From the NCBI GenBank assembly GCA_937951895.1, contig CALFER010000091.1, positions 62,001-126,000 on the forward strand: a DNA stretch of 64,000 bases, given 5' to 3'. Numbering within the stretch: position 1 is the stretch's first letter; the number at the start of each line of letters is the position of its first letter. The notes under the pieces are model-generated. The model worked only from the letters and a program-made list of their open reading frames with translations. It did not search any database and was not told the DNA's origin. The stretch comes from an uncultured bacterium. GTDB lineage: Bacteria; CSSED10-310; CALFER01. Made by a program: the position numbers and the translations under genes. This document shows positions 17,439 through 27,237 of the stretch, in pieces.

Positions 17439-18260
17439 TTACTTGCGCCGTTTGACGATCATGGTATCGCTGGGTTTGCGCTTTCGAGTTTTATGACCTT
17501 TTGTCGAAATACCCCATGGGGTGCAGGGATGACGTCCGCCGGAGGTACGTCCTTCACCACCGCCATGCGGATGATCCACCGGGTTCATAGCCACACCGCG
17601 CACTTTCGGACGGTGTCCCAACCACCGGCTTCTGCCTGCTTTTCCGATCGTGATGTTTTCATGATCCTGATTCCCGACCTGACCGATCGTTGCAATGCAA
17701 TTGAGGTGAATCATACGGACTTCACCGGAGGGGAGTCGGACCTGTGCGAACTTGCCTTCTTTGGCCATGATCTGCGCATAGGCTCCGGCAGCGCGTACGA
17801 GTTGCGCACCCTTACCCCGTTTCATTTCAATATTATGGACATATGTTCCGATCGGGATCTTTTCCAGAGGAAGGCAATTACCGACTTTAATATCGACGGC
17901 CGGACCGGACACAATCAGATCATCCACCCGCATTCCATGCGGACATACGATGTATCGTTTTTCCCCATCTTTATAGTTGATGAGAGCGATTCGTGCCGAC
18001 CGATTCGGGTCATACTCGATGGCAGCTACTTTTCCCGGAATGCCATCTTTTTCGCGAAGCATATCGATGATTCGATAGCGTCGTTTATGCCCCGATCCTT
18101 TTCGGCGCATCATGATACTACCGGTATTGTTTCGACCTGCTTTTGATGGTTTTCCGGAGGTCAAAGATTTTTCCGGCTGTTTTTTAGTGATTTCTTCGAA
18201 TGTAGAAACCGTAAAAAATCGTCGTGCCGGAGACGTTGGCTTAAATGATTTAATTCCCAT
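17439..18260 (-). CDS. rplB: 50S ribosomal protein L2
   Basis: L2 is needed for subunit association and peptidyl transferase function. The 273-residue product shows GRNNTGSIMMRRKGSGHKRRYR-type residues, the IPIGTYVHNIEM segment and the conserved MNPVDHPHGGGEGR loop with the functional histidine. CGAGGT precedes ATG 18260. Confidence 0.98.
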   Translation of the reverse strand: MGIKSFKPTSPARRFFTVSTFEEITKKQPEKSLTSGKPSKAGRNNTGSIMMRRKGSGHKRRYRIIDMLREKDGIPGKVAAIEYDPNRSARIALINYKDGEKRYIVCPHGMRVDDLIVSGPAVDIKVGNCLPLEKIPIGTYVHNIEMKRGKGAQLVRAAGAYAQIMAKEGKFAQVRLPSGEVRMIHLNCIATIGQVGNQDHENITIGKAGRSRWLGHRPKVRGVAMNPVDHPHGGGEGRTSGGRHPCTPWGISTKGHKTRKRKPSDTMIVKRRK

Positions 18261-18281
18261 GATTACCTCGCCGCTTTCCTA

Positions 18282-18572
18282 TCACGCGCCTTCGAAATAT
18301 TGGATCTTGTCACCAGGTTTGAGAGTTACAATCGCTTTTTTCCAGCCTGGCCGGCGTCCCATGAATCGTCCCATTCGTTTGATTTTTCCGAGTTGTCGCA
18401 TGGTGTGAACATTCAGCACCGTCACGCTGAAAATCTTTTCCACCGCAGCCTTGATTTCTTTTTTTGTTGCCTTGACATCAACCCGAAATGAAACTTGATT
18501 CGAATCCGATTTCTGCAGGTTTGTTTTTTCGGTGATGAGCGGGCTCCTCAAAATGTCATAATGCGTTTTCAT
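18282..18572 (-). CDS. rplW: 50S ribosomal protein L23
   Basis: L23 is the docking site for trigger factor and SRP at the tunnel exit. The 96-residue protein has the motifs ILRSPLITEKT, FRVDVKATKKEIKAAVEKIF and VLNVHTMRQLGKIKRMGRFMGRRPGWKKAIV in order. The ATG overlaps the rplD stop by one base (TGATG-type). Confidence 0.96.
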   Translation of the reverse strand: MKTHYDILRSPLITEKTNLQKSDSNQVSFRVDVKATKKEIKAAVEKIFSVTVLNVHTMRQLGKIKRMGRFMGRRPGWKKAIVTLKPGDKIQYFEGA

Positions 18573-19195
18573 CAGATGAGCCTTTCATGGATGGACGAAA
18601 TGGATTTTTCCATTAAAATCACCCGTTTGTGCAACACAAGGTCATACACGTTCAGGCCATCGACGCTGAGCATCTTGAAGTTCGGAACATTTCTCAGCGA
18701 TCGCATGAAGTTCTGATGTTCTTCGCTCCATACGATCAAGGTCGAAACGGTTTCCTTGCCGGGCGAGAGTTGGCTGAGTATCGGTTTTGTTTTCGGTGTT
18801 CCAGGTTCGTATTCCCGATACACTTCCAACTGGCCTTCCCGCAGTTTCTGCGACAGTGCCACCTTCAAAGCACCTTTTCGAACTTTCTTGGGCGGATAGA
18901 AGGAGTAATCGCGCGGGATCGGTCCGAAAATGACGCCTCCGCCCCGGCGTAATGGAGATCGTCGATCGCCGGATCGTGCGTGGCCAGTGCCTTTTTGGCG
19001 ATAGAGTTTCTTTGTTGAGTAGGCAACTTCGCTTCGCCCTTTCGTCTTGTGAGTTCCTCGGCGACGATTCGCGAGTTGCATGCGTACGATTTCCTGAATG
19101 ATGTACGGATTATACGGAACCTCGAAGATGTCGGCAGATAATTCAGCCTGTCCGACAATTTGACCGTCAATAGTTTTTATATCCAGCTTCGCCAT
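18572..19195 (-). CDS. rplD: 50S ribosomal protein L4
   Basis: L4 reaches into the exit tunnel and, in enterobacteria, also regulates the S10 operon. The 207-residue product has the tunnel loop signature GRSEVAYSTKKLYRQKGTGHARSGDRRSPLRRGGGVIFGP. The C-terminal helical part ends with the DGLNVYDLVLHKRVILMEKS segment. No S10 leader hairpin equivalent to that of E. coli was recognised. Confidence 0.97.
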   Translation of the reverse strand: MAKLDIKTIDGQIVGQAELSADIFEVPYNPYIIQEIVRMQLANRRRGTHKTKGRSEVAYSTKKLYRQKGTGHARSGDRRSPLRRGGGVIFGPIPRDYSFYPPKKVRKGALKVALSQKLREGQLEVYREYEPGTPKTKPILSQLSPGKETVSTLIVWSEEHQNFMRSLRNVPNFKMLSVDGLNVYDLVLHKRVILMEKSISSIHERLI

Positions 19196-19213
19196 ACTGT
19201 CACCTTGTTCCGA

Positions 19214-19837
19214 TCATGCTTTTCGAATGAAAACGACGTCGTTGTTTGCTCCGGGAATTGCGCCTTTGATCAACAGGAGATTATTCTCCGTGTCCACAAA
19301 CATCACTTTCAAATTCCGAGTTGTGATTTTTCGCGCACCCATATGCCCGGCCATTTTCATGTTTTTCCGAGTATGTTTTGGTGTTCGCATTCCGATCGAA
19401 CCGCCCGTCCGGAATGCTTCGTGGGTACCGTGTCCGGTATCTTTTCCGGCAAACCCGTGTCGACGAATAACGCCTTGGAATCCACGGCCTTTCGAGACTC
19501 CGGTGATCACAACTTTATCCGCGGGTTTAAACTCACCGACCGTGATGGACTGGCCGATCGAGAAAGCGGAGACGTCATTGTACCGAATTTCCTTCAAGAC
19601 ACGCTGGGGTTTCAATCCGGATGATTTGAAATGCCCTTTGTAGGGTTTCAGAGCCGCCTTCTGTCGGCCGGCATCTTCGAAACCGATCTGAATCGCTGTG
19701 TATCCATCTTTTTCATGTGTTTTTTTCTGAACGACCGGGCAAGGACCAGCCTGAACGACTGTGACGGCAACCATGGAGCCACGGTTGTCGAACATCTGGG
19801 TCATGCCTAACTTTTTTCCAAGTATTCCGACGGACAT
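19214..19837 (-). CDS. rplC: 50S ribosomal protein L3
   Basis: L3 reaches the peptidyl transferase centre. I chose ATG 19837 (MSVGILGKKLGMTQMF) because GGAG is nine bases upstream; two more in-frame starts lie within five codons upstream. Motifs include KGRGFQGVIRRHGFAGKDTGHGTHEAFR and the GRKITT-like GARKITTRNLKV. It follows rpsJ closely. Confidence 0.96.
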   Translation of the reverse strand: MSVGILGKKLGMTQMFDNRGSMVAVTVVQAGPCPVVQKKTHEKDGYTAIQIGFEDAGRQKAALKPYKGHFKSSGLKPQRVLKEIRYNDVSAFSIGQSITVGEFKPADKVVITGVSKGRGFQGVIRRHGFAGKDTGHGTHEAFRTGGSIGMRTPKHTRKNMKMAGHMGARKITTRNLKVMFVDTENNLLLIKGAIPGANNDVVFIRKA

Positions 19838-19855
19838 GCTCATAATCTCCATCTG

Positions 19856-20164
19856 TTACAGCTTGATTTCGACATCGACACCGGCGGGGAGTTCAAGTCG
19901 CATGAGTGCATCAACGGTTTGAGGCGTTGGGCTCAGGATATCGATCAAACGCTTGTAGGTTCTGATTTCAAATTGCTCACGGCTTTTCTTGTCGACGTGA
20001 GGGCTTCGAAGAACGCAAAATTTATTGATTTTCGTAGGAAGCGGGATCGGTCCGACGACTTCGGCACCGGTTCGCTTTGATGTTGCCGCGATTTCACCGG
20101 CTGATTGATCCAGCAACCGATAATCATATGCTTTTAATCTGATTCGAATTTTTTGATCGGCCAT
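19856..20164 (-). CDS. rpsJ: 30S ribosomal protein S10
   Basis: S10 is a 30S head protein that also binds NusB in antitermination. The 102-residue sequence is complete, from KIRIRLKAYDYRLLDQS to LMRLELPAGVDVEIKL. AGAGGG precedes ATG 20164. It is the first gene of the S10 block and is separated from upstream tuf by an intrinsic terminator. Confidence 0.97.
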   Translation of the reverse strand: MADQKIRIRLKAYDYRLLDQSAGEIAATSKRTGAEVVGPIPLPTKINKFCVLRSPHVDKKSREQFEIRTYKRLIDILSPTPQTVDALMRLELPAGVDVEIKL

Positions 20165-20187
20165 TTTTCCCTCTTACGATGAAGGTG

Positions 20188-20219
20188 AAAAAAGCCGCCG
20201 CTTAAAAAAACGACGGCTT
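20188..20219 (-). terminator. Rho-independent terminator after tuf copy 1
   Basis: On the minus strand AAGCCGTCG pairs with CGGCGGCTT (nine pairs, one G-T) around an A/T-rich loop, and six T residues follow. It lies 19 bases after the tuf stop and only 24 bases before the rpsJ ATG. It should end most str transcripts or act as an attenuator for the S10 operon. Confidence 0.85.
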
Positions 20220-20238
20220 GGAACCTCTATCAGAATGC

Positions 20239-21444
<1,206 letters not shown>

Positions 21445-21462
21445 GATTCATTCCCCCCTGCA

Positions 21463-21933
21463 CTACCAGCGATAATGCGCGAATGCTTTGTTTGCTTCAG
21501 CCATTTTGTGCGTATCTTCCCGTTTCTTGATCGATGAGCCTCTGTTGTTAGCTGCATCGATGATCTCGCTCGCCAGCTTCTCAGCCATAGAATTTTCCGA
21601 ACGAGCTCGCGAGTATGTGATCAACCAACGAAAACTCAATGCAAGTCGGCGGTCAGGCGGCACTTCGATCGGAACCTGATAGGTTGCTCCACCGACCCGA
21701 CGGGATTTGACCTCAAGTAAGGGCTTCACATTTTCGACTGCTTTTTTAAAGATTTTGATGGGATCTTGTTTCGTTCGCTCTTCAATGATGTCCAGCGTAT
21801 TATAGAAAATATTCTCTGCCAGACTCTTCTTTCCGTGTTTCATGATGCTGCTGATAAACTTGGCTGCAACCACGCTGTTATACTTCGGATCCGGAAAACT
21901 TTCTCTTTTTTCAACTACCTTACGACGCGGCAT
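21463..21933 (-). CDS. rpsG: 30S ribosomal protein S7
   Basis: S7 nucleates assembly of the 30S head and contacts mRNA at the E site. The 156-residue product is full length and begins MPRRKVVEKRESFPDPKYNS. It contains the ENVKPLLEVKSRRVGGATYQVPIEV and RWLITYSRARSENSMAEKLASEI motifs. It lies between rpsL and tuf; the gene normally next, fusA, is missing. Confidence 0.97.
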   Translation of the reverse strand: MPRRKVVEKRESFPDPKYNSVVAAKFISSIMKHGKKSLAENIFYNTLDIIEERTKQDPIKIFKKAVENVKPLLEVKSRRVGGATYQVPIEVPPDRRLALSFRWLITYSRARSENSMAEKLASEIIDAANNRGSSIKKREDTHKMAEANKAFAHYRW

Positions 21934-21982
21934 TCGAACCTCCCGCTAATTTGTCCACTCCCGCATTGGGATCAACTGAAAA

Positions 21983-22357
21983 CTATTTCTTCGGCCGTTT
22001 GGCACCATATTTCGAGCGTCCCTGCATTCTGCCGTCGACTCCTGCGCTCTCAAGAGTTCCACGAACGATATGATAGCGAACACCCGGTAGATCTTTGACA
22101 CGACCTCCTCGAACGAGAACCGTCGAGTGTTCCTGAAGATTGTGACCTTCACCCGGGATGTACGCGGTGACTTCTATCCCGTTCGTCAAACGGACACGCG
22201 CAACTTTTCGCAGCGCCGAGTTCGGTTTTTTCGGGGTCGTTGTCGATACTTTTGTGCAGACACCCTTGCGCTGAGGGCAATTGACGAGCGCGGGTGATTT
22301 CGATTTGACATTGATCTTCGAGCGACCCTTTCGAACAAGCTGATTAATTGTCGGCAC
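21983..22357 (-). CDS. rpsL: 30S ribosomal protein S12
   Basis: S12 monitors codon-anticodon pairing in the decoding centre. The 124-residue protein shows CPQRKGVCTKVSTTTPKKPNSALRKVARV and HNLQEHSTVLVRGGRVKDLPGVRYH. The lysines at the two classic streptomycin-resistance positions (TTPKKPNS and GRVKDLP) are wild type. Translation starts at GTG 22357 with AGGAGGG upstream. A strong promoter lies directly upstream, so this is the first gene of the str transcript. Confidence 0.97.
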   Translation of the reverse strand: MPTINQLVRKGRSKINVKSKSPALVNCPQRKGVCTKVSTTTPKKPNSALRKVARVRLTNGIEVTAYIPGEGHNLQEHSTVLVRGGRVKDLPGVRYHIVRGTLESAGVDGRMQGRSKYGAKRPKK

Positions 22358-22389
22358 CTTTCCCTCCTATGGGTTCAAGAAACTGCACG

Positions 22390-22418
22390 AGCTTAGCGAT
22401 GCATATTTCGATTGTCAA
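22390..22418 (-). promoter_or_regulatory. Sigma-70 type promoter of the str (rpsL) operon
   Basis: On the minus strand a perfect TTGACA -35 box (22413-22418) is followed by a 17-base spacer and TAAGCT as -10 (22390-22395). It lies about 33 bases before the rpsL GTG, after the end of rpoC. Confidence 0.75.
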
Positions 22419-22456
22419 GTGAAAATTTGGAAGATCGGTATATCTGGCTTTTTTCC

Positions 22457-25400
22457 TTATAATACTTGTGAGGACTTTTCCTCAGAAGTATCCGCCGCGG
22501 ATACAACCGGATCCGCCTTGTCTCGTTCACCTTCGACCCTGACCGCAGTATGCCGATACATCTTGAATCCGGTACCTGCAGGAATCAGACGGCCGACGAT
22601 GACGTTTTCTTTCAGCCCCCTGAGATTGTCAATTTTTCCTGAAATTGCGGCTTCGGTGAGCACGCGGGTGGTCTCCTGGAATGAGGCAGCCGAGAAGAAG
22701 CTGTCGGTGGACAGAGAGGCTTTGGTAATTCCCTGCAGAAGCAGGCTTCCCTTCGCCGGCTGTCCGCCATGACGCATCACTCGTTCATTCTCTTCTCGGA
22801 ACCGCCATCGATCCACCTGCTCACCCAACATGAACTCTGTGTCGCCGACCTCGTCGATGCGATACATTTTCAGCATCTGCCGAGTAATGACCTCGATGTG
22901 CTTGTCGTTGATCGTGACGCCCTGAAGACGGTACACGGCCTGAATTTCATTGATCAGATATTTCTGCAGTTCTTTTTCACCCAGGACCGCCAGGATATCG
23001 TGGGGATTCAGAGATCCATTCATGAGCGGTTCGCCGGCTTTCACCAGATCGCCTTCCTGAACATTGATGTGAGTTCCTCGGGGAATGGCATACTCTTTGG
23101 TTGCGCCAGAGACGCCCCTGATCATGATTTTCTGCATGCCCTTTTCGATGGCACCGTATTGAATCTCACCGTCGATTTCCGCAATGACCGCGCATTCTTT
23201 GGGTTTCCGGGCTTCAAACAGCTCGACGACTCGCGGCAGACCGCCCGTAATGTCCTTCGTTTTCTGACTTTCTCGCTGAAGCAAGGCGACTTTATCTCCG
23301 GCATTGATGATCTGCTTGTTTTCAACTAGCAGATGTGCGCCGGTCGGGAGTGCGATACGGGTTCGCGAACCCTTGATCGAAAAACTCGGATGCAGAGGAT
23401 GCAGTTCCTGCTGGTGAACGGGACAGTATTGTTTTCGTCCTTCCCGCTTTTTGATTTCACGATAGCCGCATTTCTGTGCAGGGCATTTCAATTCTTCCCG
23501 GAAGATGCCGATGACCTTCCGTGACTGACCGGTCACGAGATCCAGTTCTTCTTTCAGAGTGACTTCCTCGATGACATCCTCCAGTTGCACCTCTCCACTC
23601 GTCTCAGCCAGCAACGGCATCGCAAACGGATCCCACTCTGCCAGGAGGAATGTTTTCTGTTCCGGGTTGGACGGCATTTTGGATGCAACGACCAGTTGAT
23701 CCCGTTTGACGCGCTGCCCGTGCTTCACGTGAACTTTCGCTCCTCGAGCGATGTAATTCGTTTCCAGTTCCTGATTCGTTTCATCATCCACGAATACTTT
23801 AAAGAAACAGGCACGATCGTTGACTTCATACCCACCCTCGATGGGTGTCAAGACCGAGGCGGATTCCACGAGTTTATCGCCTTCGAGATGGTAGAACTTG
23901 ACGATTCCATTCACTTTTGCAAAAAAGGCTGGCTGTGTGATGTCGCCATGGAGCACTTTGAGTTTTGCGCCGTAGGGTATTTTCTCCGGCACGGTCCACT
24001 GCTGGCGCATTTTTTCCACAAGGATCTCACCGGGAATGATATCAGCTCCATTCTCACGCAAGATCTGCAGCTTTCCCTCAAACTCCTTGACCTTGTCATC
24101 ATACAGATCGTCCGTTTTCACGAAGTAGGATTCTTCCCGATCCTCCCCTTTCAAGGTGATCAAGACACCCGGCACATAGTCCTGACGATGATCGGCGATG
24201 GTCAGTTTGCCGGCAAAAGTCGTGCGGATATGAGGTTGAGCGATGATGACACGGCCTTCTTTTCGAGACAGCACCACGACTTCGCCTTGTGAATTGGTAG
24301 CGACTTTCAGCGATGGGGAGATAATGACACGTCCGGAAATTTCCGTTTCTGCCGTCACATCTTCTTCCATTACCTTCGCCGTTCCGCCGATATGGAATGT
24401 CCGCATCGTCAACTGCGTTCCAGGTTCTCCGATTGATTGAGCCGCAACAACTCCAACGGCTTCACCCATTTCCACGAGGTGCCCCTGAGAGAGGTCGCGT
24501 CCGTAGCATTTGCGACAGATTCCGTGGCGGCATTCACATGTCAACGTTGAACGGATACGAACTCTTTCGATTCCGGCGTTCACGATCCGCAAGCCGCGGA
24601 CTTCATCGATTTCGGATTGAGACGGGCAGAGAATCTGGCCGGTGAAGGGATCTTTGACATCGTAAACCGCGACACGGCCAAGAATACGGTCGTAGAGGGG
24701 TTCGATCTCTTCGCCACCTTCAACGATGGCAGAAACATCGATTCCATCATCCGTGCCACAATCCTCGTCCATGACGATCACATCCTGAGCGACATCGACG
24801 AGACGTCGGGTCAGATAGCCCGAGTCGGCGGTTTTCAATGCGGTATCCGCTAGGCCTTTGCGAGCTCCGTGGGTCGAGATAAAGTACTGAATAACCGTCA
24901 AGCCCTCGCGGAAATTCGCAGTAATCGGAGTCTCGATGATTTCACCGGAAGGTTTTGCCATCAAGCCTCGCATTCCAGCCAGCTGTCTGATTTGCATTTT
25001 GGAACCGCGAGCTCCGGAATCCGCCATCATGTAGATGGGATTGAAATGGCCACTCTCACGAATCTGCTCACCATTGGGCTTCAGGCGCGGAGCTTCCAGT
25101 GATTTGAACAACTCGTTCGCCACCTTTTCCGTCACATGAGACCAGATATCCACAACTTTGTTGTACCGTTCGCCGTCGGTGATGATGCCATCCTGATACT
25201 GTTTCTCAACTTCGATGACCTCATTCCGAGCCTTGTCGATGAAATCGACTTTGGTTTCAGGGATATAGAGATCATTGATGTTGATCGAGACACCGGCTCG
25301 GCAGGCATATGAAAAACCAAGATCCTTGATCGCATCGAGGGTTTCGACAGCCTGTGCCTTACCATGTTCGCGGTAGACCTGCATGATGATGTTTGCGAGT

Positions 25401-27157
25401 TCTTTTTTCCCGGCAACTTTATTGAAAAACGGGAAGGTCTTCGGAAGGGCCTCGTTGAAAAGAACCCGTCCGACGGATGTGGATATCAACTGGCCGTCGA
25501 CTCGGACAAACACATTTGCCTGCAGAGCGACGACATCCGCCATGTATGCCTGAATCGCTTCGCGAGGCGATGCGAAGATGCTGCCCTGCCCCGGTTCGTT
25601 ATCACGCTGACGGGTGAGGTAGTAGCATCCCAGAACGATGTCCTGACTCGGCACTGCAATGGGGTTCCCATTGGCGGGTGACATGATGTTGTTCGCACCC
25701 ATCATCAGCAAACGGGCCTCAAGTTGTGCTTCAATCGAGATGGGGACGTGCACCGCCATTTGATCGCCGTCGAAATCGGCGTTGAACGCGGTGCAGACGA
25801 GTGGGTGAATCCGGATTGCCTTGCCTTCGATCAACATTGGCTGGAAAGCCTGGATGCCAAGTCGGTGCAAGGTTGGCGCCCGGTTCAGCATCACCGGATG
25901 ATCCTTGATCACTTCTTCAAGGATATCCCACACTTCCGGCACTTCCTGCTCAACCATCTTCTTGGCGGTCTTGATTGTCGTCACGAGACCTTTTTCTTCC
26001 AGTTTATTGAAGATGAAGGGCTTGAAGAGTTCGAGCGCCATTCTCTTTGGAAGTCCGCACTGGCTGAGTCTCAGTTCCGGACCGACCACGATGACGGAGC
26101 GTCCGCTGTAATCGACACGTTTGCCAAGCAGGTTCTGACGGAAACGTCCCTGTTTTCCTTTGAGCATATCCGAGAGCGATCGTAGAGGACGATTATTGGG
26201 GCCTTTAAGAGCCCGGCCGCGCCGTCCGTTATCGAACAGCGCATCGACCGCCTCCTGCAGCATCCGTTTTTCGTTCCGGACAATCACGTCGGGTGCTTTC
26301 AGTTCCTGGAGGCGTTTCAATCGATTGTTTCTGTTGATGACACGGCGGTAGAGATCATTGAGATCGGAGGTGGCGAATCGTCCGCCATCCAAAGGCACCA
26401 GAGGTCGCAATTCAGGCGGAAGCACGGGGATTACTTCCATGATCATCCATTCCGGGCGATTCCCGGACACTTTCAACGCCTCCAAAACCTTCAGTCGCTT
26501 GACAACTTTTTTCTTGGTCTGCAGCGAGGTTTTCTCATCCCGCATCTGTTGTCTGAGATCCGGGATCAGGCTGTCGATATCGATTTTAGCGAGCAATTCG
26601 CGGATCGCTTCCGCACCCATGCCGGCTTTGAATCGAGGCCCGTACTCTTCCCGATACTTCTGATACTCCTCCTCGTCCATCATCTGCTTTTCCTTGAGAG
26701 GTGTATCGCCCGGATCCACGACGACATACAGTTCGAAATACAGAACCCGTTCGAGTTCCCGCAGCGTCATGTCCAGAACATTTCCGATTCGAGACGGCAA
26801 CCCCTTGAAAAACCAGACATGGGAGACTGGGCATGCGAGTTCGATATGGCCGAGACGTTCGCGTCGAACCTTTGATTGGATTACCTCGACACCACATTTG
26901 TCGCAGATCACGCCACGATGCTTCATGCGCTTGTACTTACCGCAATTGCACTCGAAATCCTTGGTCGGACCGAAGATCTTCGCACAGAAGAGTCCGCCGC
27001 GTTCCGGTTTGAATGTCCGATAATTAATGGTCTCGGGTTTCGTCACCTCACCGTGCGACCAGGATCGGATTTTTTCAGGCGAAGCGATGCGGATCTGAAT
27101 CGAATCCCACTTTTTCGTATCGCGTGGTTTTTCAAAAAGGGTATATATATCGTCCAA
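22457..27157 (-). CDS. rpoC: DNA-directed RNA polymerase beta' subunit, enlarged
   Basis: Beta' forms the catalytic clamp and active site of RNA polymerase. I prefer TTG 27157 because GGAGGT lies seven bases upstream and the N-terminal zinc cysteines then fall at 70, 72, 85 and 88, as in E. coli; ATG 27172 is the alternative. The catalytic NADFDGD has its three Asp at 461, 463 and 465. The second zinc site uses Cys800, 874, 881 and 884. The product has 1,566 residues, longer than most. The excess lies between FHIGGTA (ending about 927) and TKDITGGLPRV (from about 1300), where E. coli has about 200 residues. That region holds a cysteine cluster (C1225, C1230, C1245, H1248). Confidence 0.97.
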   Translation of the reverse strand: MDDIYTLFEKPRDTKKWDSIQIRIASPEKIRSWSHGEVTKPETINYRTFKPERGGLFCAKIFGPTKDFECNCGKYKRMKHRGVICDKCGVEVIQSKVRRERLGHIELACPVSHVWFFKGLPSRIGNVLDMTLRELERVLYFELYVVVDPGDTPLKEKQMMDEEEYQKYREEYGPRFKAGMGAEAIRELLAKIDIDSLIPDLRQQMRDEKTSLQTKKKVVKRLKVLEALKVSGNRPEWMIMEVIPVLPPELRPLVPLDGGRFATSDLNDLYRRVINRNNRLKRLQELKAPDVIVRNEKRMLQEAVDALFDNGRRGRALKGPNNRPLRSLSDMLKGKQGRFRQNLLGKRVDYSGRSVIVVGPELRLSQCGLPKRMALELFKPFIFNKLEEKGLVTTIKTAKKMVEQEVPEVWDILEEVIKDHPVMLNRAPTLHRLGIQAFQPMLIEGKAIRIHPLVCTAFNADFDGDQMAVHVPISIEAQLEARLLMMGANNIMSPANGNPIAVPSQDIVLGCYYLTRQRDNEPGQGSIFASPREAIQAYMADVVALQANVFVRVDGQLISTSVGRVLFNEALPKTFPFFNKVAGKKELANIIMQVYREHGKAQAVETLDAIKDLGFSYACRAGVSININDLYIPETKVDFIDKARNEVIEVEKQYQDGIITDGERYNKVVDIWSHVTEKVANELFKSLEAPRLKPNGEQIRESGHFNPIYMMADSGARGSKMQIRQLAGMRGLMAKPSGEIIETPITANFREGLTVIQYFISTHGARKGLADTALKTADSGYLTRRLVDVAQDVIVMDEDCGTDDGIDVSAIVEGGEEIEPLYDRILGRVAVYDVKDPFTGQILCPSQSEIDEVRGLRIVNAGIERVRIRSTLTCECRHGICRKCYGRDLSQGHLVEMGEAVGVVAAQSIGEPGTQLTMRTFHIGGTAKVMEEDVTAETEISGRVIISPSLKVATNSQGEVVVLSRKEGRVIIAQPHIRTTFAGKLTIADHRQDYVPGVLITLKGEDREESYFVKTDDLYDDKVKEFEGKLQILRENGADIIPGEILVEKMRQQWTVPEKIPYGAKLKVLHGDITQPAFFAKVNGIVKFYHLEGDKLVESASVLTPIEGGYEVNDRACFFKVFVDDETNQELETNYIARGAKVHVKHGQRVKRDQLVVASKMPSNPEQKTFLLAEWDPFAMPLLAETSGEVQLEDVIEEVTLKEELDLVTGQSRKVIGIFREELKCPAQKCGYREIKKREGRKQYCPVHQQELHPLHPSFSIKGSRTRIALPTGAHLLVENKQIINAGDKVALLQRESQKTKDITGGLPRVVELFEARKPKECAVIAEIDGEIQYGAIEKGMQKIMIRGVSGATKEYAIPRGTHINVQEGDLVKAGEPLMNGSLNPHDILAVLGEKELQKYLINEIQAVYRLQGVTINDKHIEVITRQMLKMYRIDEVGDTEFMLGEQVDRWRFREENERVMRHGGQPAKGSLLLQGITKASLSTDSFFSAASFQETTRVLTEAAISGKIDNLRGLKENVIVGRLIPAGTGFKMYRHTAVRVEGERDKADPVVSAADTSEEKSSQVL

Positions 27158-27237
27158 AGCTGGAACCTCCATGCTGAAGGGTTTATGTCAAGCGACCCAC
27201 GGATCGATGCGCGAAATCTTCGCACATCCGGCGTGAA

